A DNA stretch of 64,000 nt from Glycomyces amatae (GCF_020991375.1 NZ_JAJLQZ010000001.1:1-64000), one strand, 5' to 3'; shown: positions 51,534 to 59,687, counted from the first letter of the stretch. Notes: a model not told the origin generated them from the sequence alone. Numbers and translations: made by a program.

Positions 51534-52066
51534 TCAGGCCGCGGCCAGCTCGCGGTCGCGGGTCGAGCGCCGCTTCACGAGCACCGCCAGCGGCCACAGG
51601 GCGATCAGCGCGACGATGCCGTACACCGTCCAAGAGACCGGCCCGCCGACCAGGCCCGAGAGGCCCCCGCCCGACAGCTGGAGGGACATGCGCGCCTGGC
51701 GCTCGGCCATCGGGCCGAGGATGACGCCGACGATGAGCGGCAGCATCGGGATCCCGAAGCGGCGCATGGCGAGTCCCGCCACGCCGAGGACCAGGAGCAC
51801 GAGCAGGTCGAACGGCTGCGCGTTCACCGCGTAGGCGTCCATGGACGCGAAGAACAGGATCCCCGCGAACAGGTACGGCTTGGGTATGCGCAGCAGCCTG
51901 ACCCACACCGGGATCATCGGCATGTTGAGCACCAGCGGCATCGCGTTGCCGATGAACAGGGTCGCGATGAGCGTCCATACCAGCTGGGACTCGTTCTCGA
52001 ACAGGAGCGGGCCCGGCTGGATGCCGTAGGTCGGGAACGCGGCCAGCATGATCGCGGCGGTCGCGG
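51534..52066 (-). pseudogene. tripartite tricarboxylate transporter permease TctA, C-terminal remnant
   Basis: About 175 codons match only the C-terminal third of TctA permeases (normally about 500 residues). The remnant begins in the conserved ATAAIMLAAFPTYGIQPGPLLF segment, continues through MPLVLNMPMIPVWVRLL and FGIPMLPLIVGVILGPMAE, and ends normally with a stop at 51534. Upstream of about 52066 the homology stops abruptly and the sequence becomes a response-regulator gene on the other strand. The protein cannot be a working transporter. The frame is still open, so decay is recent. Confidence 0.75.
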
Positions 52067-52464
52067 AGCACCGGCCCGACCTGGTGCTGCTCGACCTGTA
52101 CCTGCCGGACGCGTCCGGGCTGGACCTGCTGCGGCGCATGCGCGCCGAGGGCAGCGAGTGCGACGTCCTCGTCATCTCGGCGGCCCGCGAGGCCGACGCG
52201 GTCCGCACGGCCGTCCGGCTCGGCGTCGTGTCCTGCCCGCTCAAGCCGTTCGGCTTCGACGACTTCTCGGAACGCTTGGCGCAGTAGGCGAATCGGCGGG
52301 CGGACCTGGTCTCGGCGGTGCGCGACCAGGCCGACGCCGACCGGGCCTTCGGGCCGCCGGCGCCGCCCAAGGGGTTCACCGGCGAGACCGCGAAGCTCGT
52401 GGCGGCCGCGCCGAGGGACGCCGAGAGGACGCTGTCGGCCGCCGAGTGCGCCGAGCGGACTGAG
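52054..52464 (+). pseudogene. CitB/DcuR-type response regulator, internal fragment with nonsense codon
   Basis: The fragment starts inside a receiver domain: EHRPDLVLLDLYLPDASGLDLL contains the phosphate-acceptor Asp, and CPLKPFGFDDF the conserved Lys. At 52285 the frame meets TAG where relatives have a Tyr codon (reading Gln-stop-Ala-Asn-Arg). The same frame then continues as RADLVSAVRDQADADRAFGP and ETAKLVAAAPRDAERTLSAAECAERT, the start of the CitB output domain, before running into the next gene at about 52464. Both ends and the stop indicate a dead gene. Confidence 0.72.
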
Positions 52465-53004
52465 CTACTCGTCCCGCTCGTTGGCCGTGCCGTCCGGGTT
52501 CACGACGAACCAGACGTCGTCGAAGCCCTGGCCGTCGGTCTCGCCGGGCTCCTCGTCGTCGGCGTAGTAGTAGAGCGGGTGGCCGCCGTAGGTGACCTGG
52601 AGGGTCCCGTCGGTGCGCTCGGTCGTGCCGACCAGGGCCGCGTCGGCGCCGCCGGAGGCGGGCACCTCGGCCGTGTCGGCCGTGAACGGGGGCCACATGA
52701 CCGAGCAGGCGTCGTAGCAGGCCGAGGCGTCCTCGCCGTCGCCGGTGAACAGGTACAGGACCATGCCGGCCCCGTCGACGAGGAACGCCCCGAGGTCGTC
52801 GTCGGTGTCCGTCGCGAGGGCCGCGGCCCGGGGGGCGGCGGTCTCGGTGGGCACCTCCGAGAACGTCTCGGTGGGGCGGGTGGTCGCGTTCGACAGCGGG
52901 TCCGAGTCGCCGTCCCCGCCCGAGCCGCCGCACGCGGCGGCGGTGAGCGCGATGAGGACGGCGGCGGCGGCGCACGCCGGTCGGCGGTGCTTCGAGGTGC
53001 TCAT
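52465..53004 (-). CDS. secreted lipoprotein (COG4315-like)
   Basis: A 179-residue lipoprotein. The signal peptide ends in the lipobox LTAAAC (Cys25), followed by a Gly/Asp/Thr-rich linker. Two repeats of the family are seen: LGAFLVDGAGMVLYLFTGD with SACYDACSVMWPPF, and VTYGGHPLYYYADDEEPGETDGQGFDDVWFVV. Function unknown; it is surface-exposed. ATG 53004 is preceded by TAGGCT at leaderless distance. Its 3' end abuts the dead response regulator. Confidence 0.9.
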   Translation of the reverse strand: MSTSKHRRPACAAAAVLIALTAAACGGSGGDGDSDPLSNATTRPTETFSEVPTETAAPRAAALATDTDDDLGAFLVDGAGMVLYLFTGDGEDASACYDACSVMWPPFTADTAEVPASGGADAALVGTTERTDGTLQVTYGGHPLYYYADDEEPGETDGQGFDDVWFVVNPDGTANERDE

Positions 53005-53010
53005 CCGGCG

Positions 53011-53016
53011 AGCCTA
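53011..53016 (-). promoter_or_regulatory. putative leaderless -10 (TAGGCT) of the lipoprotein gene
   Basis: TAGGCT on the minus strand, 6 nt before ATG 53004. No Shine-Dalgarno sequence. Confidence 0.45.
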
Positions 53017-53050
53017 GGCAGACGGGCCGCCGGTTCGGGGGATTTGCGGC

Positions 53051-54070
53051 TCAGGCCGCGAACGCCGCCGCGACGTCGCCCAGGTGCGCGGTCCACCACC
53101 GGACGAGGCGCTCGTCGCCGAAGAACAGGCGGTCGCTGGAGTGGTCGCCCAGGTGGTAGTGGTGTTTCAGGTGCCAGACGCTGGAGGTCAGCCGCCACCA
53201 GCGGCGCCGGGCCGCGTCGGCCAGCGCCGCCGCGCCGATCGGGGACTCGGTGCGGTACCCGGCGACGAGGGCCGCGACGTTGCCGAGGTCGACCCGGCCG
53301 TCGGGCAGCGCGAACTGGTACATGGCGGCGCGCACGACCTCCTCGCCGAAGGGGTTGACGCGCAGGCGGTCCCAGTCGAGGACGGCGACGATCCGGCCGC
53401 CGGACCACAGGAGGTTCCAGTTCTGGCAGTCGCCGTGCGTCCACCCGAAGGGCCCCGGCGGTCTCGAGTCGTCCGGCCGCAGGTGCTCATGGGCGGCGAG
53501 GAGCTCCAGCCGTTCGCGGAGCACTGCGGCGGCGGCGGTGTCGAACTCGCCGGGCGCCTCGAGCCGGGAGATCAGGCCGAGGTAGCCGCCGATGCGGCCG
53601 CGGGCCTCGGCCGGCGTGGCGCTCAGGCCTCCCGGCGGTTCGGGCGCGGGGAGGCCCGCGGACGCGTCGGCGAGGGCCCGGTGGATGCGGCCGATGACCG
53701 AGCCGTGGTGGAAGGCGTGGCCGGTGTCCATGTCGGCGCCGCGCGGGTGGCCGCCTTCGATCCAGGGCGCGAGGCAGTAGTGGCGGCCGCGGAGGCGGAC
53801 GACGGTCTCGCCGGAGGCGTCGGGCACCGCCTCGGCCACGGGCACTCCGGCGGCGGCGAGGTGGCGCAGGAGCCCGAGGCTCCGCCGGGCGTGCGCGGGG
53901 TCGAGGCGGACGAGCTCCTTCAGCGCGAAGACGCCGCGGTCGGCGTCGATGCGCCAGCTGCGGTTGAGGAACCCGTCCGGCAGGTACCGGCACGAGTGGA
54001 CCGCGCCGAGCCCGTAGGCGGAGGACAGCGCGTCGAGCCCGGCGAGCGGGCGGGGGTCGGGAGAGGCCAC
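53051..54070 (-). CDS. phosphotransferase (APH family) of unknown substrate
   Basis: A 339-residue kinase-like protein of the aminoglycoside-phosphotransferase/homoserine-kinase superfamily. The catalytic loop is WTHGDCQNWN (Asp and Asn), and the metal-binding Asp is in VLDWDRLRVNP. A nucleotide-binding Lys lies in FALKELVR. It is closer in feel to small-metabolite kinases than to resistance enzymes. GTG 54070 lies 7 nt after a TAGCCT hexamer and lacks a ribosome site. Confidence 0.85.
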   Translation of the reverse strand: MASPDPRPLAGLDALSSAYGLGAVHSCRYLPDGFLNRSWRIDADRGVFALKELVRLDPAHARRSLGLLRHLAAAGVPVAEAVPDASGETVVRLRGRHYCLAPWIEGGHPRGADMDTGHAFHHGSVIGRIHRALADASAGLPAPEPPGGLSATPAEARGRIGGYLGLISRLEAPGEFDTAAAAVLRERLELLAAHEHLRPDDSRPPGPFGWTHGDCQNWNLLWSGGRIVAVLDWDRLRVNPFGEEVVRAAMYQFALPDGRVDLGNVAALVAGYRTESPIGAAALADAARRRWWRLTSSVWHLKHHYHLGDHSSDRLFFGDERLVRWWTAHLGDVAAAFAA

Positions 54071-54077
54071 CGGGGGG

Positions 54078-54083
54078 AGGCTA
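54078..54083 (-). promoter_or_regulatory. putative leaderless -10 (TAGCCT) of the phosphotransferase gene
   Basis: TAGCCT on the minus strand, 7 nt before GTG 54070. Confidence 0.4.
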
Positions 54084-54162
54084 CCGGCCGGGCGCCCGCC
54101 GCGGCACCGGTATTTTTGCCGGGCGGCCGAGATCCGGTCCCCATCGACAGCAGGAGCACCAC

Positions 54163-54744
54163 ATGCGCAGACTCGTCTACTACGTCGCGACCACCCTCGA
54201 CGGCTACATCGCCGGCCCCGGCGGCGGGGACCCGTCCGGCGAGTCCTACTTCCCGCTCACCGAGGACGTGATCGGCCACATCGCCGCCGAGTACCCCGAG
54301 ACGCTGCCGGGCCCGGCCCGCGAGGCCATGGGGATCAGCGGGCCGGGCAGGCACTTCGACACCGTCCTGGAAGGACGCGCCACCTACATGGTCGGCGTCG
54401 AGGCGGGCGTCGCCGACGCCTACCCGCACCTGCGGCACCTGGTGTTCTCCGCGAGCATCGAGGCCGACCCGCGGACCGCGGTCGAGGTCGTCAAGGGCGA
54501 CCCGGTCGAACGGGTCCGCGAGCTCAAGGCCGAACCGGGCCTCGACATCTGGCTGTGCGGCGGCGGCACGCTCGCGCACGCCCTGCTCCCGGAGATCGAC
54601 CGCCTGATCCTCAAGCAGCACCGATCGGTCATCGGGTCGGGAATCCCTCTGTTCAACGGCCCCTTCGCGCCCCACATGTTCACGCCGGTCGGCACGGTCG
54701 AGCTCCCCGGCGGGGTCCGGGTCCTCACCCTCGACCGCGCCTGA
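54163..54744 (+). CDS. dihydrofolate reductase family protein
   Basis: A 193-residue RibD_C/DHFR-fold protein. It opens with RLVYYVATTLDGYIAGPGG, has LEGRATYMVG in the cofactor region and DIWLCGGGTLAHALL as the late Gly motif. GGAG lies upstream of ATG 54163. It is only distantly similar to the paralog at 27498-28064. Function unknown. Confidence 0.88.
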   Translation: MRRLVYYVATTLDGYIAGPGGGDPSGESYFPLTEDVIGHIAAEYPETLPGPAREAMGISGPGRHFDTVLEGRATYMVGVEAGVADAYPHLRHLVFSASIEADPRTAVEVVKGDPVERVRELKAEPGLDIWLCGGGTLAHALLPEIDRLILKQHRSVIGSGIPLFNGPFAPHMFTPVGTVELPGGVRVLTLDRA

Positions 54745-54768
54745 CGCGCCGCGGGCGGACCGCGGGGG

Positions 54769-54960
54769 TCAGCTCGGCGCCCCGGCCGGGGCGCCGAGCA
54801 CCGGGCGGTGGTCGTAGAGCCAGCCGGCGGCCTTCTCGCACACCAGCGGCATGAAGACCCGCATCCCCGCCGCCTGGAGCCGCCGCTTCACCGGGCCCGC
54901 CTGCTTCGACTCCCGGCGGCCCGCGGCCATGGCCGGCACCTTCGCGGCCCGCGGGCGCCG
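54769..54960 (-). pseudogene. possible truncated gene (C-terminal stub)
   Basis: The minus-strand frame from about 54960 to a stop at 54769 reads like a natural protein end (LQAAGMRVFMPLVCEKAAGWLYDHRPVLGAP). It has no plausible start: going upstream it turns into low-complexity Arg/Ala text. I do not recognise the family with certainty. It faces a second stub on the other strand, in the same geometry as the tctA/response-regulator junction. Confidence 0.35.
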
Positions 54961-54979
54961 CCGCGCCGTCCCTGATGAA

Positions 54980-55141
54980 CGCGATCCTGCCCCGGTGCCC
55001 GACCGCCACCTCGTCGCGGCCACGATCGGCGCGATGCCCGGGTACGCCGTCGACTCCGCGAAGGACCGCGAGTTCGACGACGCGGTCGTCGACACCCTCA
55101 CCGAGCTCCTCCACCGCGGGCTCGGCGGCCCCCGCGGCTGA
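54980..55141 (+). pseudogene. possible truncated gene (C-terminal stub)
   Basis: The plus-strand frame ending at the stop 55139-55141 reads DRHLVAATIGAMPGYAVDSAKDREFDDAVVDTLTELLHRGL, similar in style to the ligand-domain end of a TetR-type regulator. No HTH or start codon context is present upstream. It is probably the remains of a divergent regulator-enzyme pair whose middle was deleted. Confidence 0.35.
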
Positions 55142-55152
55142 CCGCGCTGCTC

Positions 55153-55168
55153 TGAGCGGATCCGCTCA
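55153..55168. promoter_or_regulatory. perfect palindrome upstream of the clpP pair
   Basis: TGAGCGGATCCGCTCA is a perfect 16-bp palindrome, 50 nt before the clpP start. It is a good candidate operator for the PopR/ClgR-like regulator encoded at 56427-56780. Confidence 0.5.
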
Positions 55169-55217
55169 AGGCTGAATCCCTTGCGGCCGGTGCCGGCGCG
55201 AACGCAGGGTGGTCGGT

Positions 55218-55838
55218 ATGAGCGACAACGAGAAACCGCCGCTGTTCGACGACCGGGCCCGCCGCGAGCTGTACCAGCAGCGGGTCCTGGTCCTCGACGG
55301 CGTGCTCGACGACGACAACGGGACCCTCCTGGCCACGCAGCTGCTGACCCTCGCGACCGAGAGCCGCGAGGACGTCGCGCTGTGGATCCACTCGCCCGGC
55401 GGGTCGGTCCCCTCCATGCTGGCGATCCGGGACGTCATGCGCCTGGTCCCCTGCGACGTGTCCACACTGGCCCTGGGGATCGCGTGCAGCGCGGGCCAGT
55501 TCCTGCTCTCCTCCGGCACCCGCGGCAAGCGCCGCGCGATGCCGCACGCCCGCATCCTGATGCACCAGGGCTCCGCGGGCATCGGCGGCGCCGCCGTCGA
55601 CATCGAACTCCAGGCCAACGACCTGCGGCACACCCGCGACACCGTGCTCGGCCTCATCGCCGAGGACACCGGCCAGCCGGTCGAGCGGGTCTTCGAGGAC
55701 TCGCTGCACGACCGCTGGTACACCGCGCGGGAGGCCCTCGAGTACGGGTTCGTCGACGCCATCGTGAGCGACTTCGGCGAGATCGCGCCCCGCGCCCGCC
55801 GAAGCCTCGGCCTCACCCAGGAAGGAGCCACCCGATGA
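55218..55838 (+). CDS. clpP: ClpP-family serine protease subunit (catalytically complete)
   Basis: A 206-residue ClpP-like protein. The triad is intact: Ser91 in GIACSAGQFLLSSG, His116 in RILMHQGS and Asp165 in HDRWYTA. The oxyanion segment SPGGSV is present. The N-terminus is longer and more divergent than in housekeeping ClpP. Together with the overlapping next gene and the nearby XRE regulator, the locus resembles the Streptomyces clpP3-clpP4-popR set. ATG 55218 is preferred over GTG 55209. Confidence 0.9.
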   Translation: MSDNEKPPLFDDRARRELYQQRVLVLDGVLDDDNGTLLATQLLTLATESREDVALWIHSPGGSVPSMLAIRDVMRLVPCDVSTLALGIACSAGQFLLSSGTRGKRRAMPHARILMHQGSAGIGGAAVDIELQANDLRHTRDTVLGLIAEDTGQPVERVFEDSLHDRWYTAREALEYGFVDAIVSDFGEIAPRARRSLGLTQEGATR

Positions 55839-56422
55839 GCGGCTACACGATTCCGAACGTCATCGCCCGCGACTCGCGCGGCGAGCGGATCATGGACGTC
55901 TACTCGCACCTGCTCAGCGAGCGGATCATCTACCTCGGCACCGGGATCGACGCGGGCGTGGCCAACGCCCTGGTCGCCCAGCTGCTCTACCTGGACGCCA
56001 ACGGCTCCGACCGGGACATCCAGCTCTACATCAACTGCGAGGGCGGGGACCCGAGCGCGATGCTCGGCGTCTACGACACCATCCGGTACATCAAGGCGCC
56101 GGTGGCGACCACCTGCATCGGGCAGGCCGTCGCGGTCGGCGCGGTGCTGCTGGCGGCCGGGGCCGAGGGGAAGCGCTCGGCGCTGCCGCACGCCCGGGTG
56201 GTCCTGCACCAGCCCGCGGCGCAGGGCCGCGGGGCGATCCCGGACCTCATCCTCGCCGCGGACGAGATCGTGCGCGTCCGCGCCGACATCGAGTCGATCC
56301 TGTCCCGGCACACCGGGCACAGCGTCGAGACGCTGCGCGCCGACACCGACCGGGACCGCGTGTTCACCGCCGCGACGGCGAAGGACTACGGGCTGATCGA
56401 CCGCGTCATGGAGGAGCTGTGA
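55835..56422 (+). CDS. clpP: ClpP-family paralog lacking the catalytic serine
   Basis: A 195-residue ClpP-like protein whose ATG overlaps the stop of the first clpP gene (ATGA) behind a GAAGGAG site. Fold residues are well kept (YINCEGGDPSAMLGVYDTI). The nucleophile position in the usual GQAASMGA reads GQAVAVGA, so Ala100 replaces Ser. His125 (VVLHQP) and Asp174 (TDRDRVFTA) remain. It probably forms an inactive ring or subunit that structures or regulates the active partner, as ClpR does in plastids and cyanobacteria. Confidence 0.9.
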   Translation: MSGYTIPNVIARDSRGERIMDVYSHLLSERIIYLGTGIDAGVANALVAQLLYLDANGSDRDIQLYINCEGGDPSAMLGVYDTIRYIKAPVATTCIGQAVAVGAVLLAAGAEGKRSALPHARVVLHQPAAQGRGAIPDLILAADEIVRVRADIESILSRHTGHSVETLRADTDRDRVFTAATAKDYGLIDRVMEEL

Positions 56423-56426
56423 GCCG

Positions 56427-56780
56427 CTACGCCGCGAGGGCGTAGGCGCCGCGGCGGCCGGAGCGCACGAGGGCGGTGACCTCGCGGGAGCGCAGGCGTT
56501 CGGCGACGGCGACCGTGAGGTCGGTGAGCGTCAGGTCGAGCGCGCCCGCGACGGCGGCGATCATCTCGCTGGAGGGGTCCTTGACCCCGCGCTCCATCTC
56601 GGAGAGGTACTGCGGGGAGATGCCGGCGCGACCGGCGGTGTCGGTGAGCTTCTCGCCGCGGCCCCGGCGCAGGTCGCGCAGGCAGTCGCCGAGGGCGTCG
56701 CGCCACAGCGGCTCGTCGGGGCCTGCGGTCGGGTGCTTCGCGGGCGACTCGTCGGTCGCCCCGGGAGGAGTCTCGGCCAT
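56427..56780 (-). CDS. XRE-family regulator (ClgR/PopR-like)
   Basis: A 117-residue protein with a central HTH: CLRDLRRGRGEKLTDTAGRAGISPQYLSEMERGVKDPSSEM. The SPQYLSEMERG helix and the DPSSEMIAAVAGALDL continuation are characteristic of ClgR/PopR-type activators of clp genes. Such proteins are themselves ClpP substrates and often end in Ala-Ala; this one ends YALAA, a plausible degradation tag. It converges on the clpP pair with a 4-bp gap. Confidence 0.88.
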   Translation of the reverse strand: MAETPPGATDESPAKHPTAGPDEPLWRDALGDCLRDLRRGRGEKLTDTAGRAGISPQYLSEMERGVKDPSSEMIAAVAGALDLTLTDLTVAVAERLRSREVTALVRSGRRGAYALAA

Positions 56781-56940
56781 GCCCCATCATAAGGCGCCCC
56801 GCGCGGAAGGAGCCGCACGTTACGCCCAGGGCGAACGGCCGCCGGCGGTCCCGCCGCACCGACCCCGGGAGCGATCGACCGGGCCCCTGGGCCGGTGGGA
56901 GGCCGAGGCGCCGCTGGAGACCGGGCACGCCGCCGCGGTC

Positions 56941-59445
56941 TCAGCGATCGGCGGAGCGGTCGCCGCCGGGCGGGTCCGGCCGTTCCCCGCCCGCCGCCGG
57001 GGACGGCTCGTCCCGGTGCCCCGCGGGCCGGCGGGTTCGCGAGAGGAGGAGGGCGGCGGGGACCGCACCGGCCAGGGCGATCCACCCGGCCGCGAGCATG
57101 GTGGGCCGCAAGGCGTTCACGACGTCCGCCCCGTCGAGGAAGTGCGTCGTGAAGAGCGGGCCGGTGTCTCCCGGACCGAGCGGGTGGCTGGTGAAGACGG
57201 CGCCCAGGACGGCGAGGCCGAGCACGAGACCGGCCTGACCGGAGGCGTTGAGGACCACTGCGGCCAGGGCTTCGCGGCCCTTCGGCACGGCGGCCGCGGC
57301 GGCGGCGTTGAGCGCCGGGACGCACAGGCCCACGCCGACGCCGGTCACGAGGAGGCCCGGCACGCTGGATCTCCAGTCGTCGGCGGTCAGGCCGCCGGTC
57401 ACCGCACCGGAAAGCAGGAACCCGCCCGCGCCGACGAGCGCCAGCCCCAGGCCGACGCCGATCCACGGCGGGACCCTGCGGAGCGTTCTCGCGGACACCA
57501 TGGCGGCGGCGAAGGCCGCCGCGACGATCAGCAGCGGCACCCGGACCGCGGCGACCGGCACGTTGCCGCCGGGCCCCAGCCCCACCTCCCTCGACTGGAC
57601 CCAGGCGGAGAGGTGGACGAGGCCGGCGAAGGCGGCGGCCGACACCAGCAGCGCGGCCAGCACGGCCCCCGCGAATCCGGGACGGGCCAGCAGCCGCAGG
57701 TCGAGGCGGCCCTCTCCGGTACGCCGCGGCTCCGTCACCGCGACGGCGCCCACGACGACCGCGAACAGCCCGGCCAGCGCCTCGGCGACGAAGACCGCCC
57801 TCCATCCCAGCGACCCGGTCAGCATGCCCCCGAGGATCAGGCCGGTCACGGCCGCGGCGGCGGCGACCGCCCCCCAGACGCCGAAGGACGGGGCTCGGCC
57901 CCGGTCCCGGCGGGCGCGGTGCAGCAGCGCGATCGCGGGTGCGAGCACCACCGCCGCGGCCGCCCCCTGGAGGAGGCGCCCGGCCACGAGCGCTTCGACG
58001 TCGGAGGCCCGGGTGCAGAGGAGCGCGGCGGCGGCGAATCCGGCCAGACCGGCCAGGTAAGTCCGCTTCAGGCCCCACCGGTCGGCCAGGGATCCGAGCG
58101 GCGGCAGCAGCACCGACAAGGCCAGTGCGAAGCCGCCGGCGACCCATGGCAGTGCGGCGGCGGAGGCGCCGAGGTCGCGGCCGATCGTGGGCGCGGCGAT
58201 GATCGAGGCCGTGAAATCGGCCAGGACCGTGAACGCGCCGAGTCCCGCGGCGAACGCCGGTGAACGCGGGGGCCGCCGGGGAGGCGGGGGGAGCGGCACC
58301 GGGGGTCGTGCGCCGAGGTCCGGGGCCGGGCGGTGGGTCGGGGGCGGTGCCGGAGGCTCCGGTTCGGGCGACGCGGCCGGCTGCGCGGCGGCGTCGAGCG
58401 CGCCTTGGGCGACCGCCAACTCGGGCTGCTCGAGCACGGTCGGGGCGGTCCCGAGCCGCCGATGGAGCGCCCGCCCCACCAGCGGCATGCGGCTGGCACC
58501 GCCGACCAGGAACAGTCCTGCCAGGTCGGAAGGCGCGCATCCGGCCTCGCCGAGCACCCGGACGGTGACCGCCACGGCCGCTTCGACGAGCGGGGCGGCG
58601 AGGCGGTCGACCTCGTCCCTGGTCAGGTGCAGCGCAGTGTCGAGGCCGGGCAGTGCGATGGGGGCCATCGACGACTGCGACAGCATCTCCTTCGCCTCGC
58701 GCACGTCGTCGCGGAACAGGCGGTGGGCGCGGCGGTCGGCGGCGGTCAGGGGACCGCTGATCCGCCGCCACAGCTCGGGGTGGTGCCGCGTTGTCAGCTC
58801 GCCGAGGTGGTCGATGATCGCCTGGTCGAGATCCACGCCGCCGAGATCGGCCCGGCCGCCTTGGGCGGCGACGGCGAGCCGTCCGGTCCGGTCGCGTCGC
58901 AGCACCGCGATGTCGAAGGTGCCGCCGCCGAGGTCGAACACGCCGATGGGCCCCGCGGCGGTGTCCGCCTCGATCCGGGCGAACCGGTGCGCGGCGGCGA
59001 CGGGCTCGGCGACCAGCCGGACGACGTCCAGACCGGCCGCGGCGGCCGCCCGCTCCAGGGCGGCGGTGCGCCGCGGTCCCCACGGCGCCGGGTGGGTCAG
59101 GACCGCCGGGGGCGCTTCGCCGACGACCTCCACGGCCGCCCGCTTCACCCTGCCGAGAACGGCCGCCGCCAGGTCCACCGCCGGGACCTCCCGGTCGCCC
59201 AGCAGGACGAGGTCGTCGCCGATGCGCTGCTTGGGATGGGGTTCGAAGGCGGCCGGGTCGAGCTGCGCCATCCGGTGGGCCTCGCGCCCGGTGTGGAACC
59301 GGCCGTCGGCGTCGAGGAACACCGCCGAGGGCATGACCGGCGACCCGCTGAAGAGCAGCGGGCGGTCCGCGGACCCCGGTCGGCGCAGGACGGCGACGGT
59401 GTTGGAGGTGCCGAAGTCGATGGCGAGCGCGGCGTTCACGGACAT
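56941..59445 (-). CDS. Hsp70-type ATPase domain fused to an MFS (DHA2-like) transporter
   Basis: An uninterrupted 834-residue frame. Residues about 1-357 are a full Hsp70 nucleotide-binding domain: phosphate-1 loop AIDFGTSNTV, phosphate-2 GVFDLGGGTFDIAV, adenosine motif GLFLVGGASRMP. No substrate-binding domain follows. Instead a Pro-rich linker (about 362-405) leads into a major-facilitator transporter with about 12-14 helices, including GRDLGASAAALPWVAGGFALAL and motif A GSLADRWGLKRTYL, as in DHA2 drug exporters. Base composition and codon use look uniform across the joint. The start ATG 59445 begins the Hsp70 fold directly. I know of no described function for this architecture. Confidence 0.85.
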   Translation of the reverse strand: MSVNAALAIDFGTSNTVAVLRRPGSADRPLLFSGSPVMPSAVFLDADGRFHTGREAHRMAQLDPAAFEPHPKQRIGDDLVLLGDREVPAVDLAAAVLGRVKRAAVEVVGEAPPAVLTHPAPWGPRRTAALERAAAAAGLDVVRLVAEPVAAAHRFARIEADTAAGPIGVFDLGGGTFDIAVLRRDRTGRLAVAAQGGRADLGGVDLDQAIIDHLGELTTRHHPELWRRISGPLTAADRRAHRLFRDDVREAKEMLSQSSMAPIALPGLDTALHLTRDEVDRLAAPLVEAAVAVTVRVLGEAGCAPSDLAGLFLVGGASRMPLVGRALHRRLGTAPTVLEQPELAVAQGALDAAAQPAASPEPEPPAPPPTHRPAPDLGARPPVPLPPPPRRPPRSPAFAAGLGAFTVLADFTASIIAAPTIGRDLGASAAALPWVAGGFALALSVLLPPLGSLADRWGLKRTYLAGLAGFAAAALLCTRASDVEALVAGRLLQGAAAAVVLAPAIALLHRARRDRGRAPSFGVWGAVAAAAAVTGLILGGMLTGSLGWRAVFVAEALAGLFAVVVGAVAVTEPRRTGEGRLDLRLLARPGFAGAVLAALLVSAAAFAGLVHLSAWVQSREVGLGPGGNVPVAAVRVPLLIVAAAFAAAMVSARTLRRVPPWIGVGLGLALVGAGGFLLSGAVTGGLTADDWRSSVPGLLVTGVGVGLCVPALNAAAAAAVPKGREALAAVVLNASGQAGLVLGLAVLGAVFTSHPLGPGDTGPLFTTHFLDGADVVNALRPTMLAAGWIALAGAVPAALLLSRTRRPAGHRDEPSPAAGGERPDPPGGDRSADR

Positions 59446-59565
59446 GCGACCCCCGTCCGGGTGCGGAAACCGGCTCAGCTTACCGAGGCCCCGCCAATCC
59501 GGTCGGCGCGCGAACGGCGCACCGCCCCCCGGCCCCGATCCGTCGATATCCTGCCGGACGAGCGA

Positions 59566-59593
59566 CGAGGGACCATCGCCCGATGGTCCCTCG
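59566..59593 (-). terminator. hairpin downstream of tRNA-Ala
   Basis: A perfect 13-bp stem (59566-59578 with 59581-59593) with a 2-nt centre, 22 nt beyond the tRNA 3' end. Confidence 0.65.
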
Positions 59594-59614
59594 CATGTTC
59601 CGTGTCCGATTCGG

Positions 59615-59687
59615 TGGAGCCAAGGGGAATCGAACCCCTAACCCCCGCCTTGCAAAGGCGGTGCTCTGCCAATTGAGCTATGGCCCC
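59615..59687 (-). tRNA. tRNA-Ala(TGC)
   Basis: A complete cloverleaf on the minus strand: 7-bp acceptor stem beginning GGGGCCA, D arm AGCTCAATTGGCAGAGC, anticodon loop TTTGCAA with TGC, and T arm GGGGTTCGATTCCCC. CCA is not encoded (the discriminator A is followed by CCG). It is the distal tRNA of the gyrA-linked pair. Confidence 0.96.
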
